Shown here in pieces: positions 10,279-18,591 of a stretch of 64,000 bases of DNA (its first letter is position 1; each line of letters starts with the position of its first letter). The notes beneath the pieces were generated by a model. That model made no database searches. It was given only the letters and a program-made list of their open reading frames with translations, and was not told where the DNA came from. Location: the NCBI RefSeq assembly GCF_946222985.1, contig NZ_CAMIFY010000005.1, positions 16,581 through 80,580 of the forward strand. Direction: 5' to 3'. Source of the DNA: an uncultured Corynebacterium sp. (lineage in GTDB: Bacteria; Actinomycetota; Actinomycetes; Mycobacteriales; Mycobacteriaceae). The position numbers and the translations under genes are program-made.

Positions 10279-11202
10279 ATGTCCGGCAACCGCCACGGAC
10301 GAGATCCCTTCGACGACGAGCCGACGCGTTTCGTCGGCCGCGACGACGAGCCGACGCAGTTCGTGGGCCGCGACGACGATTCGACGCGGTTCATCCCCCG
10401 CGATGGATCCCGCGACGGCGCCTACGACCCCGACGCGGATTTCGCGGGCGGGCGCAGCGCCGAGGAGACTCGCGCGATCGATGCGGGGCAGGCGCGGTCG
10501 GAGGATCGGGGACAGTACTGGGCGCCGCTGTCACCCGACGAGCGCGGCGTCGATCCGCGCGCAGCGGGGGCCGGAGCGGGGGCCGGGGCGGGGCGCGGAT
10601 ACGACCCGCGGCATGACGAGCCTTACGACGATCCCCGCGCGGGCCGCGATCGCCGCGACCCCCGCGACGACCGGGACGACCGGGATGGCCGCAGCGGCTT
10701 CGGGCGCGGCGCGACGATCGTGGCGGTGACGGCGATCATCGCGATCGTCATCCTCGTGGCGTTGATGTTCCGGTTCCTCTCCGGCGACGACGAGGCCGCG
10801 ACCGAGCCGTCGACCACCCCGCCGCCGGCTCCGTCCGCACCGCCGTCCTCCACGGAGGAGACCACGACGGACGACTCCGAGAACGAAACGTCGGGCCCGG
10901 TGCGCGACGAGATCGATCGCCTGCGCGACGAGGTCAACAGCCTGCGCGAGACCCCGCCGGCGATCCCGGGTCTCGGCGGCGGCGAGGTCACCGAGGCCAC
11001 CGTCCCCGATGCGGTCGGCAAGTCGCCGGCGGAGGTCGAGTTGAGCCTGCGGCGCGCGGGCTTCGGCGACATCACCGTCCTCGACGCCAACGGCAACGAG
11101 ACGAATTCGCTGGCGGCGCTGACCGGCACCGTCGCGGCGATCGATCCGCCGTCGGGTTCGACGGCGACGACGGATCAGCCGATCACCCTCACGCTGGAAT
11201 AG
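10279..11202 (+). CDS. Single-pass membrane protein with extracytoplasmic PASTA domain
   Basis: The 307-residue protein has a cytoplasmic, very acidic/arginine-rich N-terminus (1-150), one membrane segment (about 152-172, IVAVTAIIAIVILVALMFRF), a Pro/Thr/Ser linker, a short coiled-coil-like stretch (RDEIDRLRDEVNSLRE) and a C-terminal PASTA domain (about 245-307). PASTA domains bind peptidoglycan fragments or penicillin-binding proteins and are best known from PknB-type kinases, but no kinase domain is present. Residues 12-41 are three 10-residue repeats of the form DDEPTxFVGR with Thr16, Thr26 and Thr36, which look like possible serine/threonine kinase sites. The start is fixed by AGGAGG 9 bp upstream of ATG. 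The stop overlaps a perfect palindrome AGCGGTACCGCT (11201-11212). Role unknown; cell-envelope sensing is plausible. Confidence 0.75.
   Translation: MSGNRHGRDPFDDEPTRFVGRDDEPTQFVGRDDDSTRFIPRDGSRDGAYDPDADFAGGRSAEETRAIDAGQARSEDRGQYWAPLSPDERGVDPRAAGAGAGAGAGRGYDPRHDEPYDDPRAGRDRRDPRDDRDDRDGRSGFGRGATIVAVTAIIAIVILVALMFRFLSGDDEAATEPSTTPPPAPSAPPSSTEETTTDDSENETSGPVRDEIDRLRDEVNSLRETPPAIPGLGGGEVTEATVPDAVGKSPAEVELSLRRAGFGDITVLDANGNETNSLAALTGTVAAIDPPSGSTATTDQPITLTLE
10312..10401 (+). repeat. Three tandem 30-bp coding repeats
   Basis: Three consecutive 30-bp units encode DDEPTRFVGR, DDEPTQFVGR and DDDSTRFIPR in the N-terminus of the PASTA protein. Confidence 0.85.
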
Positions 11203-11255
11203 CGGTACCGCTGGACTGACCGGCGCGGATGCCGGGGCCCGCGGTCGCCCGGCGA

Positions 11256-11261
11256 TAGAGT
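11256..11261 (+). promoter_or_regulatory. -10 box (TAGAGT) of SNF2 gene, leaderless
   Basis: TAGAGT ends 6 bp before the ATG at 11268, with no ribosome binding site. Confidence 0.5.
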
Positions 11262-11267
11262 CGTGGC

Positions 11268-13955
11268 ATGAATGCAGGATCGCCGCGGGAGTCCGTCGAA
11301 CTCATCCGCCGATGGTCGGGTCAGGCGATGCGGGTGCTCGACGGCCGCGGCCGCATGGAGTCGACGGCGGCCACCGCCGCGGCGGAGCTGACGTCGCGCA
11401 CGGTGGCGGTGAAGCTCGACGGTGACGTCGCGTGGAGGGTCTTGCCGATCGACGGGCAGGTGCTGTTGCGGGCCGGTGAGTTCGTGCGGCATCGGTGGAT
11501 GTCGGGGATTCCGGCGGCCGAGGCGGCGTTGATAGAGGAGCTCGCGGGCCCGGCGACGACGGCGGTGCGCGAGACGTGGGCCGCCGAGGGCTGGCGGCGT
11601 TTCTTTTCGAGGCCGGAGGCCAGGGCGTCGGCGGATCGGGCGGTGGGTTATCTCGCCGACGTCGTCGAGCGCGTGCGTCGCCGCGAGCTGCCGGCTCTGC
11701 TCGATCGTCTGGAGGTCGAGGCCTCCGCCGCGCCGCCGCAGTTGACGGCCCCGGATCTGATGTTCCCGGACGTCGGGGTGACGGGATTGCTTCACGACGC
11801 CCTCCCGCCGGGTCACGCACCCGCCGAATTGGTCTCCGGCGCCGACGTCGCGGCCCTGTCGGCGGCGTTGTCGACGATGTCGGGGGCGCTGGAGACCGAG
11901 CGGCGCGCGCGGGTGGCCGCAATTGCGGCGGGTGAGCGATTGCGATCCCGCGCCGCCGACGAGCTGTTGGCGGGCCTGGGCGTCGAGGCGCTGCGCGACG
12001 TCACCCGCGACCGGTTGCGCATCGCGCCCCTTGAGGCGGCCGGCGTGACGACGGTCGCCGCGGTCCTGTCGGCCGGGGCATCGTTGTCGGACGTGCCGGG
12101 CATCGGCGCCGATTCGGCGCGGAAGCTGCTGGGGGCGGCGCATGCGCTGCGGCAGCAGACGGTCGACGATCGCACCGTGGTGCTCGATCCGCGTGATCGC
12201 GGCGTCGAATCCACCGACGTCCTGCGTCGACTGCGCGAGTGGGAGGCCGCGCGGGGGCCGTTGCGCGGGCCCGACGGATCGACGGCGGCGGTGGCGTTGT
12301 CGGCGCTGACGCAGACCCTGCGCCCGGGCGTCGGCGACGTGCTGGTCTTCGCGGCCCCGGGCCACGACGTCACGGGATTTCGGGCCGCGGTCGCCGGGGT
12401 GCTGCGATTGGCGGACACCGTGCAGGGGGCGGCCGGGGCGAGCGCGCCCGCGCCGATGACCGACGAGGAGGCGTGGGCGGATTTCCTGTCGCGCCCCGCC
12501 GATTACCAGGCGTTGGCCGCGCAGTTGGGTCTGCTTCCCGACGAGGGCGAACGCGCCCACGGGGACTTGCCGGAGGACATCGTCGCCGCGATTCGCGCGA
12601 TGGATCTGGATACGCGCCACCTCACGGCGTCGTTGCGCGGCTACCAGGATTTCGGTGCGCGCTTCGCCCTGGTGCAGGACAAGGTGCTCATCGGCGATGA
12701 GATGGGACTGGGCAAGACCATCGTGGCGTTGGCCGCGCTGGCGCATCTGCACGGCCGCGGTGAACGGCACTTCCTCGTGGTGTGCCCGGCTGCGGTGGTG
12801 TCCAACTGGGTCCGCGAGATCGAGTCGAAGACCCGGCTGGAGGCCCACCGGTTGCACGGGGAAACGCGGGACCTGGCGGCCGACGAGTGGCTGGTGCGCG
12901 GGGGAGTGGCGGTGACCACCTACGGCACGCTGGGCGCGATGCTCGACCGGATCCGGTCGTGCCCGGATCTGGCGTGCGTGGTCGTCGACGAGGCGCACTA
13001 CGTCAAAAATCCCCGGGCGCGCCGCTCCGAGCTGGTCGCGGGCCTGATCGAGGGCGTCGATCGCGCCATCCTGCTCACCGGCACGGCGCTGGAGAACCGC
13101 ATCGACGAGTTCCGCGCCCTCATCGGGTACCTGCGCCCGGACCTGTTCGAGGGCGAGGACGGCGCGAACGCCGACGTCCCCGTCGCGGAGTTCCGGGACC
13201 TGGTCGCGCCGGCGTACCTGCGGCGAAATCAGGGCGACGTCCTCGACGAGCTGCCGCCCCTGGTGGAGGTCGACGATTGGGTGGAGGCCACCGACGCCGA
13301 CGACGCCGCGTACCGGCGCGCCGTCGACGAGGGCAACTTCATGGCGATGCGCCGCGCCGCCTTCGAGGCCGGCTTGGGTTCGGCGAAGCTCGAGCGATTG
13401 GTCGACATCGCCGAGGAGGCGCGCGACAACGGCCGCCGCGTCATCGTCTTCTCCCATTTCCGCGACGTGCTCGACGCGGTCGCCGGGGCATTGGGCGACG
13501 TCGCGATCGGCCCGTTGACCGGAGACGTGCCGGCCAATCGTCGTCAAGCGATGGTCGACGAATTCTCCGCGGCCGAGGGAGGTGCGGTGCTGGTCTCGCA
13601 GATCGTCGCCGGCGGCGTCGGGTTGAACATCCAGGCCGCGTCGGTGGTGGTCATCTGCGAGCCGCAGTTGAAGCCGACGACGGAGTGGCAGGCCATCGCC
13701 CGCGCCCACCGCATGGGGCAGCTGGAGAGCGTGCAGGTCCACCGCCTGCTGCTGGAGGATTCCGTCGATGCGCGGATCCTGGAGATCCTGGCGCGCAAAA
13801 AGCGGCTTTTCGACGACGTGGTCCGCGTCTCCGCCACCGCCGACAGTGCTCCCGAGGCACTCGACGTGTCCGAGGCGGAACTTGCCCGGGAGATCATCGC
13901 CGCCGAACGCGAACGGTTGGCCGGCCAGTCGCACGACGAGCCGAATGCGCCGTGA
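11268..13955 (+). CDS. SNF2-family DEAD/DEAH-like helicase
   Basis: The 895-residue protein is a SWI2/SNF2 ATPase. The N-terminal 450 residues lack a recognised catalytic domain but contain helix-hairpin-helix-like motifs (around 262-290, AAVLSAGASLSDVPGIGADSARKLL). The motor has Walker A GDEMGLGKT (476-484), DEAH box (574-577, VVVDEAHYVKN), LLTGTALENR, and a C-terminal helicase half with VSQIVAGGVGLNIQ and ARAHRMGQ. Such proteins translocate on double-stranded DNA and remodel protein-DNA complexes, often in repair or transcription recycling. It is monocistronic, probably leaderless, and followed by the tRNA gene. Family is certain, cellular role is not. Confidence 0.9.
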   Translation: MNAGSPRESVELIRRWSGQAMRVLDGRGRMESTAATAAAELTSRTVAVKLDGDVAWRVLPIDGQVLLRAGEFVRHRWMSGIPAAEAALIEELAGPATTAVRETWAAEGWRRFFSRPEARASADRAVGYLADVVERVRRRELPALLDRLEVEASAAPPQLTAPDLMFPDVGVTGLLHDALPPGHAPAELVSGADVAALSAALSTMSGALETERRARVAAIAAGERLRSRAADELLAGLGVEALRDVTRDRLRIAPLEAAGVTTVAAVLSAGASLSDVPGIGADSARKLLGAAHALRQQTVDDRTVVLDPRDRGVESTDVLRRLREWEAARGPLRGPDGSTAAVALSALTQTLRPGVGDVLVFAAPGHDVTGFRAAVAGVLRLADTVQGAAGASAPAPMTDEEAWADFLSRPADYQALAAQLGLLPDEGERAHGDLPEDIVAAIRAMDLDTRHLTASLRGYQDFGARFALVQDKVLIGDEMGLGKTIVALAALAHLHGRGERHFLVVCPAAVVSNWVREIESKTRLEAHRLHGETRDLAADEWLVRGGVAVTTYGTLGAMLDRIRSCPDLACVVVDEAHYVKNPRARRSELVAGLIEGVDRAILLTGTALENRIDEFRALIGYLRPDLFEGEDGANADVPVAEFRDLVAPAYLRRNQGDVLDELPPLVEVDDWVEATDADDAAYRRAVDEGNFMAMRRAAFEAGLGSAKLERLVDIAEEARDNGRRVIVFSHFRDVLDAVAGALGDVAIGPLTGDVPANRRQAMVDEFSAAEGGAVLVSQIVAGGVGLNIQAASVVVICEPQLKPTTEWQAIARAHRMGQLESVQVHRLLLEDSVDARILEILARKKRLFDDVVRVSATADSAPEALDVSEAELAREIIAAERERLAGQSHDEPNAP

Positions 13956-13963
13956 CCTGCTGA

Positions 13964-13992
13964 TTAGACCCCCATGAGGACAATGTTGTAAT
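13964..13992 (+). promoter_or_regulatory. Probable tRNA-Pro promoter
   Basis: TTAGAC (13964-13969) and TGTAAT (13987-13992) are separated by 17 bp and would start transcription about 25 bases before the tRNA. The region is noticeably AT-richer than its surroundings. TAATCT two bases further on is an alternative -10 box. Confidence 0.4.
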
Positions 13993-14022
13993 CTATGGCA
14001 GTTGCCGTTGATCCGGCAGCGG

Positions 14023-14099
14023 CGGACTGTGGCGCAGCTTGGTAGCGCACCTCACTGGGGGTGAGGGGGTCGCAGGTTCAAATCCTGTCAGTCCGACCA
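14023..14099 (+). tRNA. tRNA-Pro (anticodon GGG)
   Basis: A complete cloverleaf can be drawn. The 7-bp acceptor stem pairs 14023-14029 with 14089-14095. The anticodon stem pairs 14050-14054 with 14062-14066, enclosing the 7-base loop CTGGGGG, so the anticodon is GGG at 14057-14059. The T arm pairs 14072-14076 with 14084-14088 around TTCAAAT. CCA (14097-14099) is encoded in the DNA. It reads CCC (and CCU by wobble) proline codons. Confidence 0.95.
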
Positions 14100-14142
14100 C
14101 ATCAGGTTTCCCTGCTCCTTCGGGGGTACGGGGACCGTTAAG

Positions 14143-14179
14143 AATCCCGGTGGAGAGTAAATCTCCACCGGGATTTTTT
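14143..14179 (+). terminator. Rho-independent terminator after tRNA-Pro
   Basis: A perfect 14-bp inverted repeat (14143-14156 and 14162-14175) with a 5-base loop is followed by six T. This is a textbook terminator. Confidence 0.92.
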
Positions 14180-14339
14180 CTTTACGGTCAACGGGAAATC
14201 GTAAAGATTTGCCGCAAATTCACGATAAATTGTCGCATCAACGGGGGGTTTGTATTTCGCAATCGACGAATGGGAACTAACGTCGGATTTGGAATCAGTT
14301 TGATCCGAAAATGCCGTCCCATCGTGGAAAGCGAGAATC

Positions 14340-16619
14340 ATGAAATCCAAGGTTGGAGGTGCGGCGGCCCTATTGGCCGCCGCAACCCTGATAATCGCGC
14401 AACCTTCGCCGCCACCCGCGCAAGCCCAGGGAGGTACGACGACGATGGGCGGCGCGGCCATTGCATTGAATTTTCTCGGCGAACTCGATTACGTCGGGGG
14501 ACCGGGGTACGTCGACATCGTCGGACTCCCGTGCACCGATGAAGAAGGATTGGCGAAATGGGGAGTGAGCTCCAGGCCGACCCATTCGCAGACGTTGCCG
14601 TTCCAGCACATGACGACGAATGCGATCGTGATTCCGAAGGTGGCGGGATCGACGGGGATCCCCGTCGGAGAGCCGGTGATCGACAACGTGCGGTGGCGCG
14701 GCGGACAGGGAGGGGGACAGGATGAGTCCTCGCCCGAGGGGCGCATTCGGGTCGCCGCCGAAGAGCACCTCAACTCCCTTTCCGAAGAGGAGCGGGAGGA
14801 GTTCCTCGCCGAGTTCGCGACCGCCTTCACCGAAGCCAGGCCCGGGGCCATGTCCGTTCCCTACGGCGAAGAATCCGGGGTGACCGGGGCCCAGGGGGCG
14901 GCGGCCATGGAGGGCTTCGGCTGGAACACGTGGTCGGAGTACGACGAAATGCTCTACGGAGCGCCTCCGACCGAAGAGGGATGGGACCCGTATCCGGGTG
15001 ACGGCCAATCGTCCGTGCTCCGGGACTCGAACGGTCAGGTCGTTCGGTTCCTCAACGCCATCGAGGCCGCGCCCACCGGTGACGGTGAACGCGGGGACGT
15101 CACCGTGTACTACCAGCCGGTGCCGCAGGACCTCGTCGACTCCGCCGGCGGATATCCGGGCGACGAGGACACGGATCCCCGGTTCAACGCGGGCATGACC
15201 ACGAATCTGGATCGGGAGATTCATCGCACCACCATTCCGGCGGCCGAATTCGAATCTCTGACGGCATTGCCGGCCGGAGAGGTCGTCGACGCCGACTTGG
15301 CCGCCGACCATCTCGCCATGTATCGGGTGATGGCGGAATTGCTGGGTGAAACTCCGCCCGAATCGTTGTCCACCAACATCGACGGGTCCGTGTACGGCGG
15401 CATGGTGCTGCCGTTCGCCCAATCGCAGATCGAGGCGATTCCCGACAGCGGAATCAACGATTTCGATCCGTCGTCTCCCGCCCTCCATTACACCGTGGAG
15501 GAATCCGAGAGCGGCGACCACTGGGTGGTTCGATACGTCGGGCCGCCGGAGCAAGTGACCTTCGACGTCACCGTCCCGAAGGGTGAAGTGGAAGAAGGCG
15601 AAGAACCGCCGGCGGGGGCGGGCAACTATCTGCCCGCCCAGGTTTACGTGTCCGAATCTTGCACTCGATTCGACTCCGAACCCGATTGGACGTGCATTTC
15701 GCTTCTCGATTACGACTGGGGTCGGGGCGTGAGTCCCGACGCCGGTGATTCGGATGACGTGCTCACCGATGGGGTCATCCGCGGGACCCTGGACGTCCCC
15801 GAGCTTCCCGATTCCCTGATCGAGGGGGGCGCCGACCCCGAACGCGAGTATCGGCGCGGCGTATTCGGCAACGATCAGTGCCGCGTCACCCGCCCCACGG
15901 AGAATCCCGGGGACTACGACTCGCTGACGAATCTTTTCCTTCCGTCCGATTACAACGAGCGCTTCCCCGGACAGCAGAGGAACAACGTCTCTCCCGATCA
16001 TCGGTTGAGGGAGGACCCCTTCTCCAATGAAATCGATCTCGAGGGTGTGATCGACGGGCCTCCGTACATCTCCGAGGACGGTTGCGACCAGGCGGCCGTG
16101 CCGCTCGTGTGCTCGGCGGACGACCCGACGACGGAGCCGACCACCGGACCGGGCGAGCCGTCGGAAACGGAAGAGCCGTCGGAAAGCACGGATCCCTCGG
16201 AAAGCGACGAGCCCTCCGAGTCGACCGACCCGTCGGGTACGGAAGAGCCCACTGCGCCGGGCGGGTCCTCCGATACCGATGAGCCTTCGTCCGAGCCCTC
16301 CACTTCGGAGCCGACGCCCCCGGGATCGGTGACCACGACGACGGGCCCGGACGGCAAGACGACGGTCAAGACGACCACGACCGGAGCGGACGGGACCGTG
16401 ACGTCGAAAACGACGACCACGGGCGCCGACGGGAAGCCGACGGCGAAGACCACGACGTCGGCGGCCCCGGGTGGGGCCGGTCAGCAGAAGCCTCCGGGTT
16501 CCGGTTCGGGTCTGCCGGTGACCGGCCTGGAGCTGGCGGGACTGGTTGCGCTGGCGGGAGCGGCCATCGCAGCCGGCGTGGCGCTGGTGACATGGCGGCG
16601 CAGCCAGCGTGACCGGTAG
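14340..16619 (+). CDS. LPXTG-anchored surface protein of unknown function
   Basis: The 759-residue protein has a signal peptide (residues 1 to about 29, cleavage near AQA) and a C-terminal sortase signal: LPVTG, a hydrophobic helix and a basic tail (RRSQRDR). It should be linked to peptidoglycan by a sortase, which is not encoded in this window. The mature body (30-590) has few cysteines and no domain I recognise. From about 600 there is a cell-wall-spanning stalk rich in Ser, Glu, Asp, Pro and Thr, followed by three 13-residue Thr/Gly/Asp/Lys repeats (TTTTGADG type) before the anchor. GGAAAG precedes the ATG. The 140 bp upstream are clearly AT-rich compared with the rest of the window, which suggests an acquired gene next to a tRNA. 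Adhesion or host interaction is possible but unproven. Confidence 0.85.
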   Translation: MKSKVGGAAALLAAATLIIAQPSPPPAQAQGGTTTMGGAAIALNFLGELDYVGGPGYVDIVGLPCTDEEGLAKWGVSSRPTHSQTLPFQHMTTNAIVIPKVAGSTGIPVGEPVIDNVRWRGGQGGGQDESSPEGRIRVAAEEHLNSLSEEEREEFLAEFATAFTEARPGAMSVPYGEESGVTGAQGAAAMEGFGWNTWSEYDEMLYGAPPTEEGWDPYPGDGQSSVLRDSNGQVVRFLNAIEAAPTGDGERGDVTVYYQPVPQDLVDSAGGYPGDEDTDPRFNAGMTTNLDREIHRTTIPAAEFESLTALPAGEVVDADLAADHLAMYRVMAELLGETPPESLSTNIDGSVYGGMVLPFAQSQIEAIPDSGINDFDPSSPALHYTVEESESGDHWVVRYVGPPEQVTFDVTVPKGEVEEGEEPPAGAGNYLPAQVYVSESCTRFDSEPDWTCISLLDYDWGRGVSPDAGDSDDVLTDGVIRGTLDVPELPDSLIEGGADPEREYRRGVFGNDQCRVTRPTENPGDYDSLTNLFLPSDYNERFPGQQRNNVSPDHRLREDPFSNEIDLEGVIDGPPYISEDGCDQAAVPLVCSADDPTTEPTTGPGEPSETEEPSESTDPSESDEPSESTDPSGTEEPTAPGGSSDTDEPSSEPSTSEPTPPGSVTTTTGPDGKTTVKTTTTGADGTVTSKTTTTGADGKPTAKTTTSAAPGGAGQQKPPGSGSGLPVTGLELAGLVALAGAAIAAGVALVTWRRSQRDR
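16333..16452 (+). repeat. Three imperfect 39-bp repeats in LPXTG stalk
   Basis: Three consecutive 13-codon units beginning TTTTGPDG, TTTTGADG and TTTTGADG form the wall-proximal end of the stalk. Confidence 0.75.
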
Positions 16620-16657
16620 CGGCGCCCGGCACGGCGGTCCCGCGCGGTGAGCCGCGA

Positions 16658-16704
16658 CGATGCCCCGGCCGGGGAGGAACTCTCCTCCCCGTGCCGGGGC
16701 ATCG
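16658..16704 (+). terminator. Strong hairpin after LPXTG gene
   Basis: The arm at 16658-16678 pairs with 16683-16704 over about 20 bp with one mismatch or bulge and a 4-base loop. There is no T-run behind it, so it may be a terminator of the hairpin-only type or an mRNA-stability element. Confidence 0.6.
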
Positions 16705-16846
16705 GCGCGCGGGCGTCGCGGGAAATTCGGCGTTCGGGGCATCAATCGCTATCCTTATCGCTATTCTCATGACCATCGGCCCGTCGATCGACGAGAAGAT
16801 GCGTCTGACCTGCAAGTTAGTGATCGGCCCACCTCGCCGTCACCTC

Positions 16847-16862
16847 CACGTGCAGTCACGTG
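16847..16862 (+). promoter_or_regulatory. Two CACGTG palindromes 10 bp apart (possible operator)
   Basis: CACGTGcagtCACGTG lies 31 bp upstream of the next start codon. Two identical palindromes one helical turn apart are a plausible protein-binding site. An AATCGCTATCCTT/TATCGCTATTCT direct repeat lies about 100 bp further upstream. Confidence 0.35.
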
Positions 16863-16893
16863 AACGCAGGATCGGCAACCCCAGGAGGCAACC

Positions 16894-17469
16894 ATGACCC
16901 GCATTTCCACCCGCCACGAGAACGTCGCCCGCGATTTCGCGGCCGTCGCCGACCTCGTCACCAAGTGGGACGCCCCGACCCCCGTGCCCGAGTGGACCGC
17001 CGGCGACATCGTCGAGCACCTGCTCGGCTGGTTCCCCGGCATGCTCCAGGAGTGCTACGGCCTGTCGCTGCGCGACGTGCCCGGCCGCAGCCTCGCCGAG
17101 CGGTGGCGCCTGCGCACCGTCGAGGTGCAGGCGCTGCTCGACGACGGCGAGACCGCCGCGCGCACCGTCGAGTCGGGCGACTTCGCCGGCATGCGCCTCG
17201 ACGAGGCCGTCGACCGGTTCTACATCGCCGACATCTTCATGCACACCTGGGACCTGGCGCGCGCCGCCAACGTCCACGTCGAGCTCGACGGCAACTACGC
17301 CAACCGGATCAGGGAAGGCCTCGCCGCCACGGAGGAGCAGATGCGCGCCTCCGGTCAGTTCGGCGACGCAGTCGACACCGATTCCGACGACGCCGTCGAC
17401 CGCCTCGTGGCCTTCATCGGCCGCGATCCGCAGTGGCGCTCCGCCAAGCTCGCGGAATCCCGCCGCTAG
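16894..17469 (+). CDS. TIGR03086/mycothiol-dependent DinB-fold protein
   Basis: The 191-residue protein belongs to the DinB/YfiT four-helix superfamily, in the branch related to mycothiol-dependent maleylpyruvate isomerase (TIGR03086-like). Visible features are the early VPEWTAGDIVEHLLGW segment with a conserved histidine and the late FYIADIFMHTWDLARA segment with a second histidine; together with a histidine or aspartate nearby these form the metal site in this fold. The family often uses mycothiol, the actinobacterial thiol, in thiol transfer or detoxification. AGGAGG is placed well before the ATG. The gene is convergent with the GH25 ORF and shares the four-base palindrome CTAG that supplies both stop codons. 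The substrate is unknown. Confidence 0.75.
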   Translation: MTRISTRHENVARDFAAVADLVTKWDAPTPVPEWTAGDIVEHLLGWFPGMLQECYGLSLRDVPGRSLAERWRLRTVEVQALLDDGETAARTVESGDFAGMRLDEAVDRFYIADIFMHTWDLARAANVHVELDGNYANRIREGLAATEEQMRASGQFGDAVDTDSDDAVDRLVAFIGRDPQWRSAKLAESRR

Positions 17470-18173
17470 CCACCCGACACGACGGGCAATGCGGCCTCGC
17501 CGCCGCGCACGGCGTCGACGTCGACGCTCGTGCCCGCGATCGTGCCCCGGTCCGTGAACTGCCACAGGTCGGGGATCCTGCCCCGGAACGGCCGCCACGC
17601 GCGGTGGTCGTCGCCGGGGTATTCCGTTTCACCGCTCGCGCCGCCCGGCCATTGCGCCAACCACAGGCCGCCGGGGACGGCGCCCGGGGCGGGAAATGCG
17701 CGCAGGCGCCAATACGACCGCGTCGTGTAGATGCCCGCGCACCGCACGCCCTCGGCGCGCAACGCGTCGGCCGCGGCGACGACGTCGCCGGCATCGAGGC
17801 GGTGCGGGGCGGTTTCGACGTCCAGCCACACGGCGGGCGCATGACCGTCGTCAAGCGATCCCACGCCGGGCAACCGCAGTTGCCCGGCGACGACCGCGGC
17901 CTGCTCCGCGAAGGACGTCCCCTCGCGGGGATGACGGACGTACCAGTAGGCGGCCGTGGTCAAACCATTCTCGCGGGCGTCGCGGAAGTGAGAGGCGAAG
18001 ACCGGGTCGGCGTACGTGCCGTCGCAGGCGCGGACGATCGCGAAACGCCCGCCGGCGGCGGCGACCTCCGACATCGGCAGACCGTCCTGCCACTCGCTGA
18101 CGTCGACGCCGAAGACGGTGTCGGAGTCGGAGTCGGAGTCGGTGCCGGAGACGGAGCCCGTTGAGCCGAAGAT
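17466..18173 (-). CDS. GH25 lysozyme-like ORF lacking a normal start codon
   Basis: The translation is clearly a glycoside hydrolase family 25 (muramidase) domain. FGVDVSEWQ holds the first catalytic-site aspartate, WLDVE holds the acidic pair, and GIYTT, LWLAQWPG and PDLWQFT...VDVDAVRG are later family motifs. The conserved N-terminus lies upstream of the first ATG of the frame (18074), and no ATG, GTG or TTG exists before it until the stop of the VOC gene at 18180. The earliest possible start would be the rare ATC at 18173. The residues before the domain (GSTGSVSGTDSDSDSD) look like the linker that follows a signal peptide. I infer that the 5' end was lost, or that translation is coupled to the VOC gene with an unusual start. 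Without export it could not act on peptidoglycan. Confidence 0.65.
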   Translation of the reverse strand: MFGSTGSVSGTDSDSDSDTVFGVDVSEWQDGLPMSEVAAAGGRFAIVRACDGTYADPVFASHFRDARENGLTTAAYWYVRHPREGTSFAEQAAVVAGQLRLPGVGSLDDGHAPAVWLDVETAPHRLDAGDVVAAADALRAEGVRCAGIYTTRSYWRLRAFPAPGAVPGGLWLAQWPGGASGETEYPGDDHRAWRPFRGRIPDLWQFTDRGTIAGTSVDVDAVRGGEAALPVVSGG

Positions 18174-18177
18174 CGCC

Positions 18178-18588
18178 CTACGCCGCCGAATCCGTGTCCG
18201 GGGCGACCTGGTGGATCTGCAGCAGATTGCCGAAACCGTCGTCGAAGACCGCCCGGACCATCCCGTCCGGCAACTCCTGCGGCTCGACGGTGAATCGCAC
18301 GCCCGCCGCGTCCAGGCGACGATGCTCGGCGCGCACGTCCGAGACCTCGAAGGTGTTCATGGGAATGCCGTCGTCGAACAAGGCCTTCTTGTACGGGCCC
18401 ACCGCCGGGTGGCCCTCCGGCTCCAGGACGATCTCGGGGCCGTCGGGATCCTCGGGGGAGACGACCGTCAGCCACGACACGTCGCCCATCGGGATGTCGG
18501 TCTTGACCCGGAACCCCAGGACATCGACGTAGAACTCGCGCGCCGCATCCTGGTCGGGAACGAAAATGCTCGTGAAGACGATCCGCAT
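18178..18588 (-). CDS. VOC (glyoxalase/bleomycin-resistance fold) protein
   Basis: The 136-residue protein consists of one vicinal-oxygen-chelate domain: two beta-alpha-beta-beta-beta modules starting with FTSIFVPDQDAAREFYVDVLGFRV and RAVFDDGFGNLLQIHQ at the end. The terminal Gly-Asn plus Leu-Gln-Ile is typical of small dioxygenase/glyoxalase-like members. Substrate cannot be told. It starts three bases after the rraA stop and ends just ahead of the GH25 ORF, so the three are probably cotranscribed. Confidence 0.8.
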   Translation of the reverse strand: MRIVFTSIFVPDQDAAREFYVDVLGFRVKTDIPMGDVSWLTVVSPEDPDGPEIVLEPEGHPAVGPYKKALFDDGIPMNTFEVSDVRAEHRRLDAAGVRFTVEPQELPDGMVRAVFDDGFGNLLQIHQVAPDTDSAA

Positions 18589-18591
18589 GAC

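Noticed and set aside
14023..14099. tRNA-Pro as the attachment site of an integrated element
   Set aside because: No direct repeat of the tRNA 3' end, no integrase and no mobility gene were found downstream.
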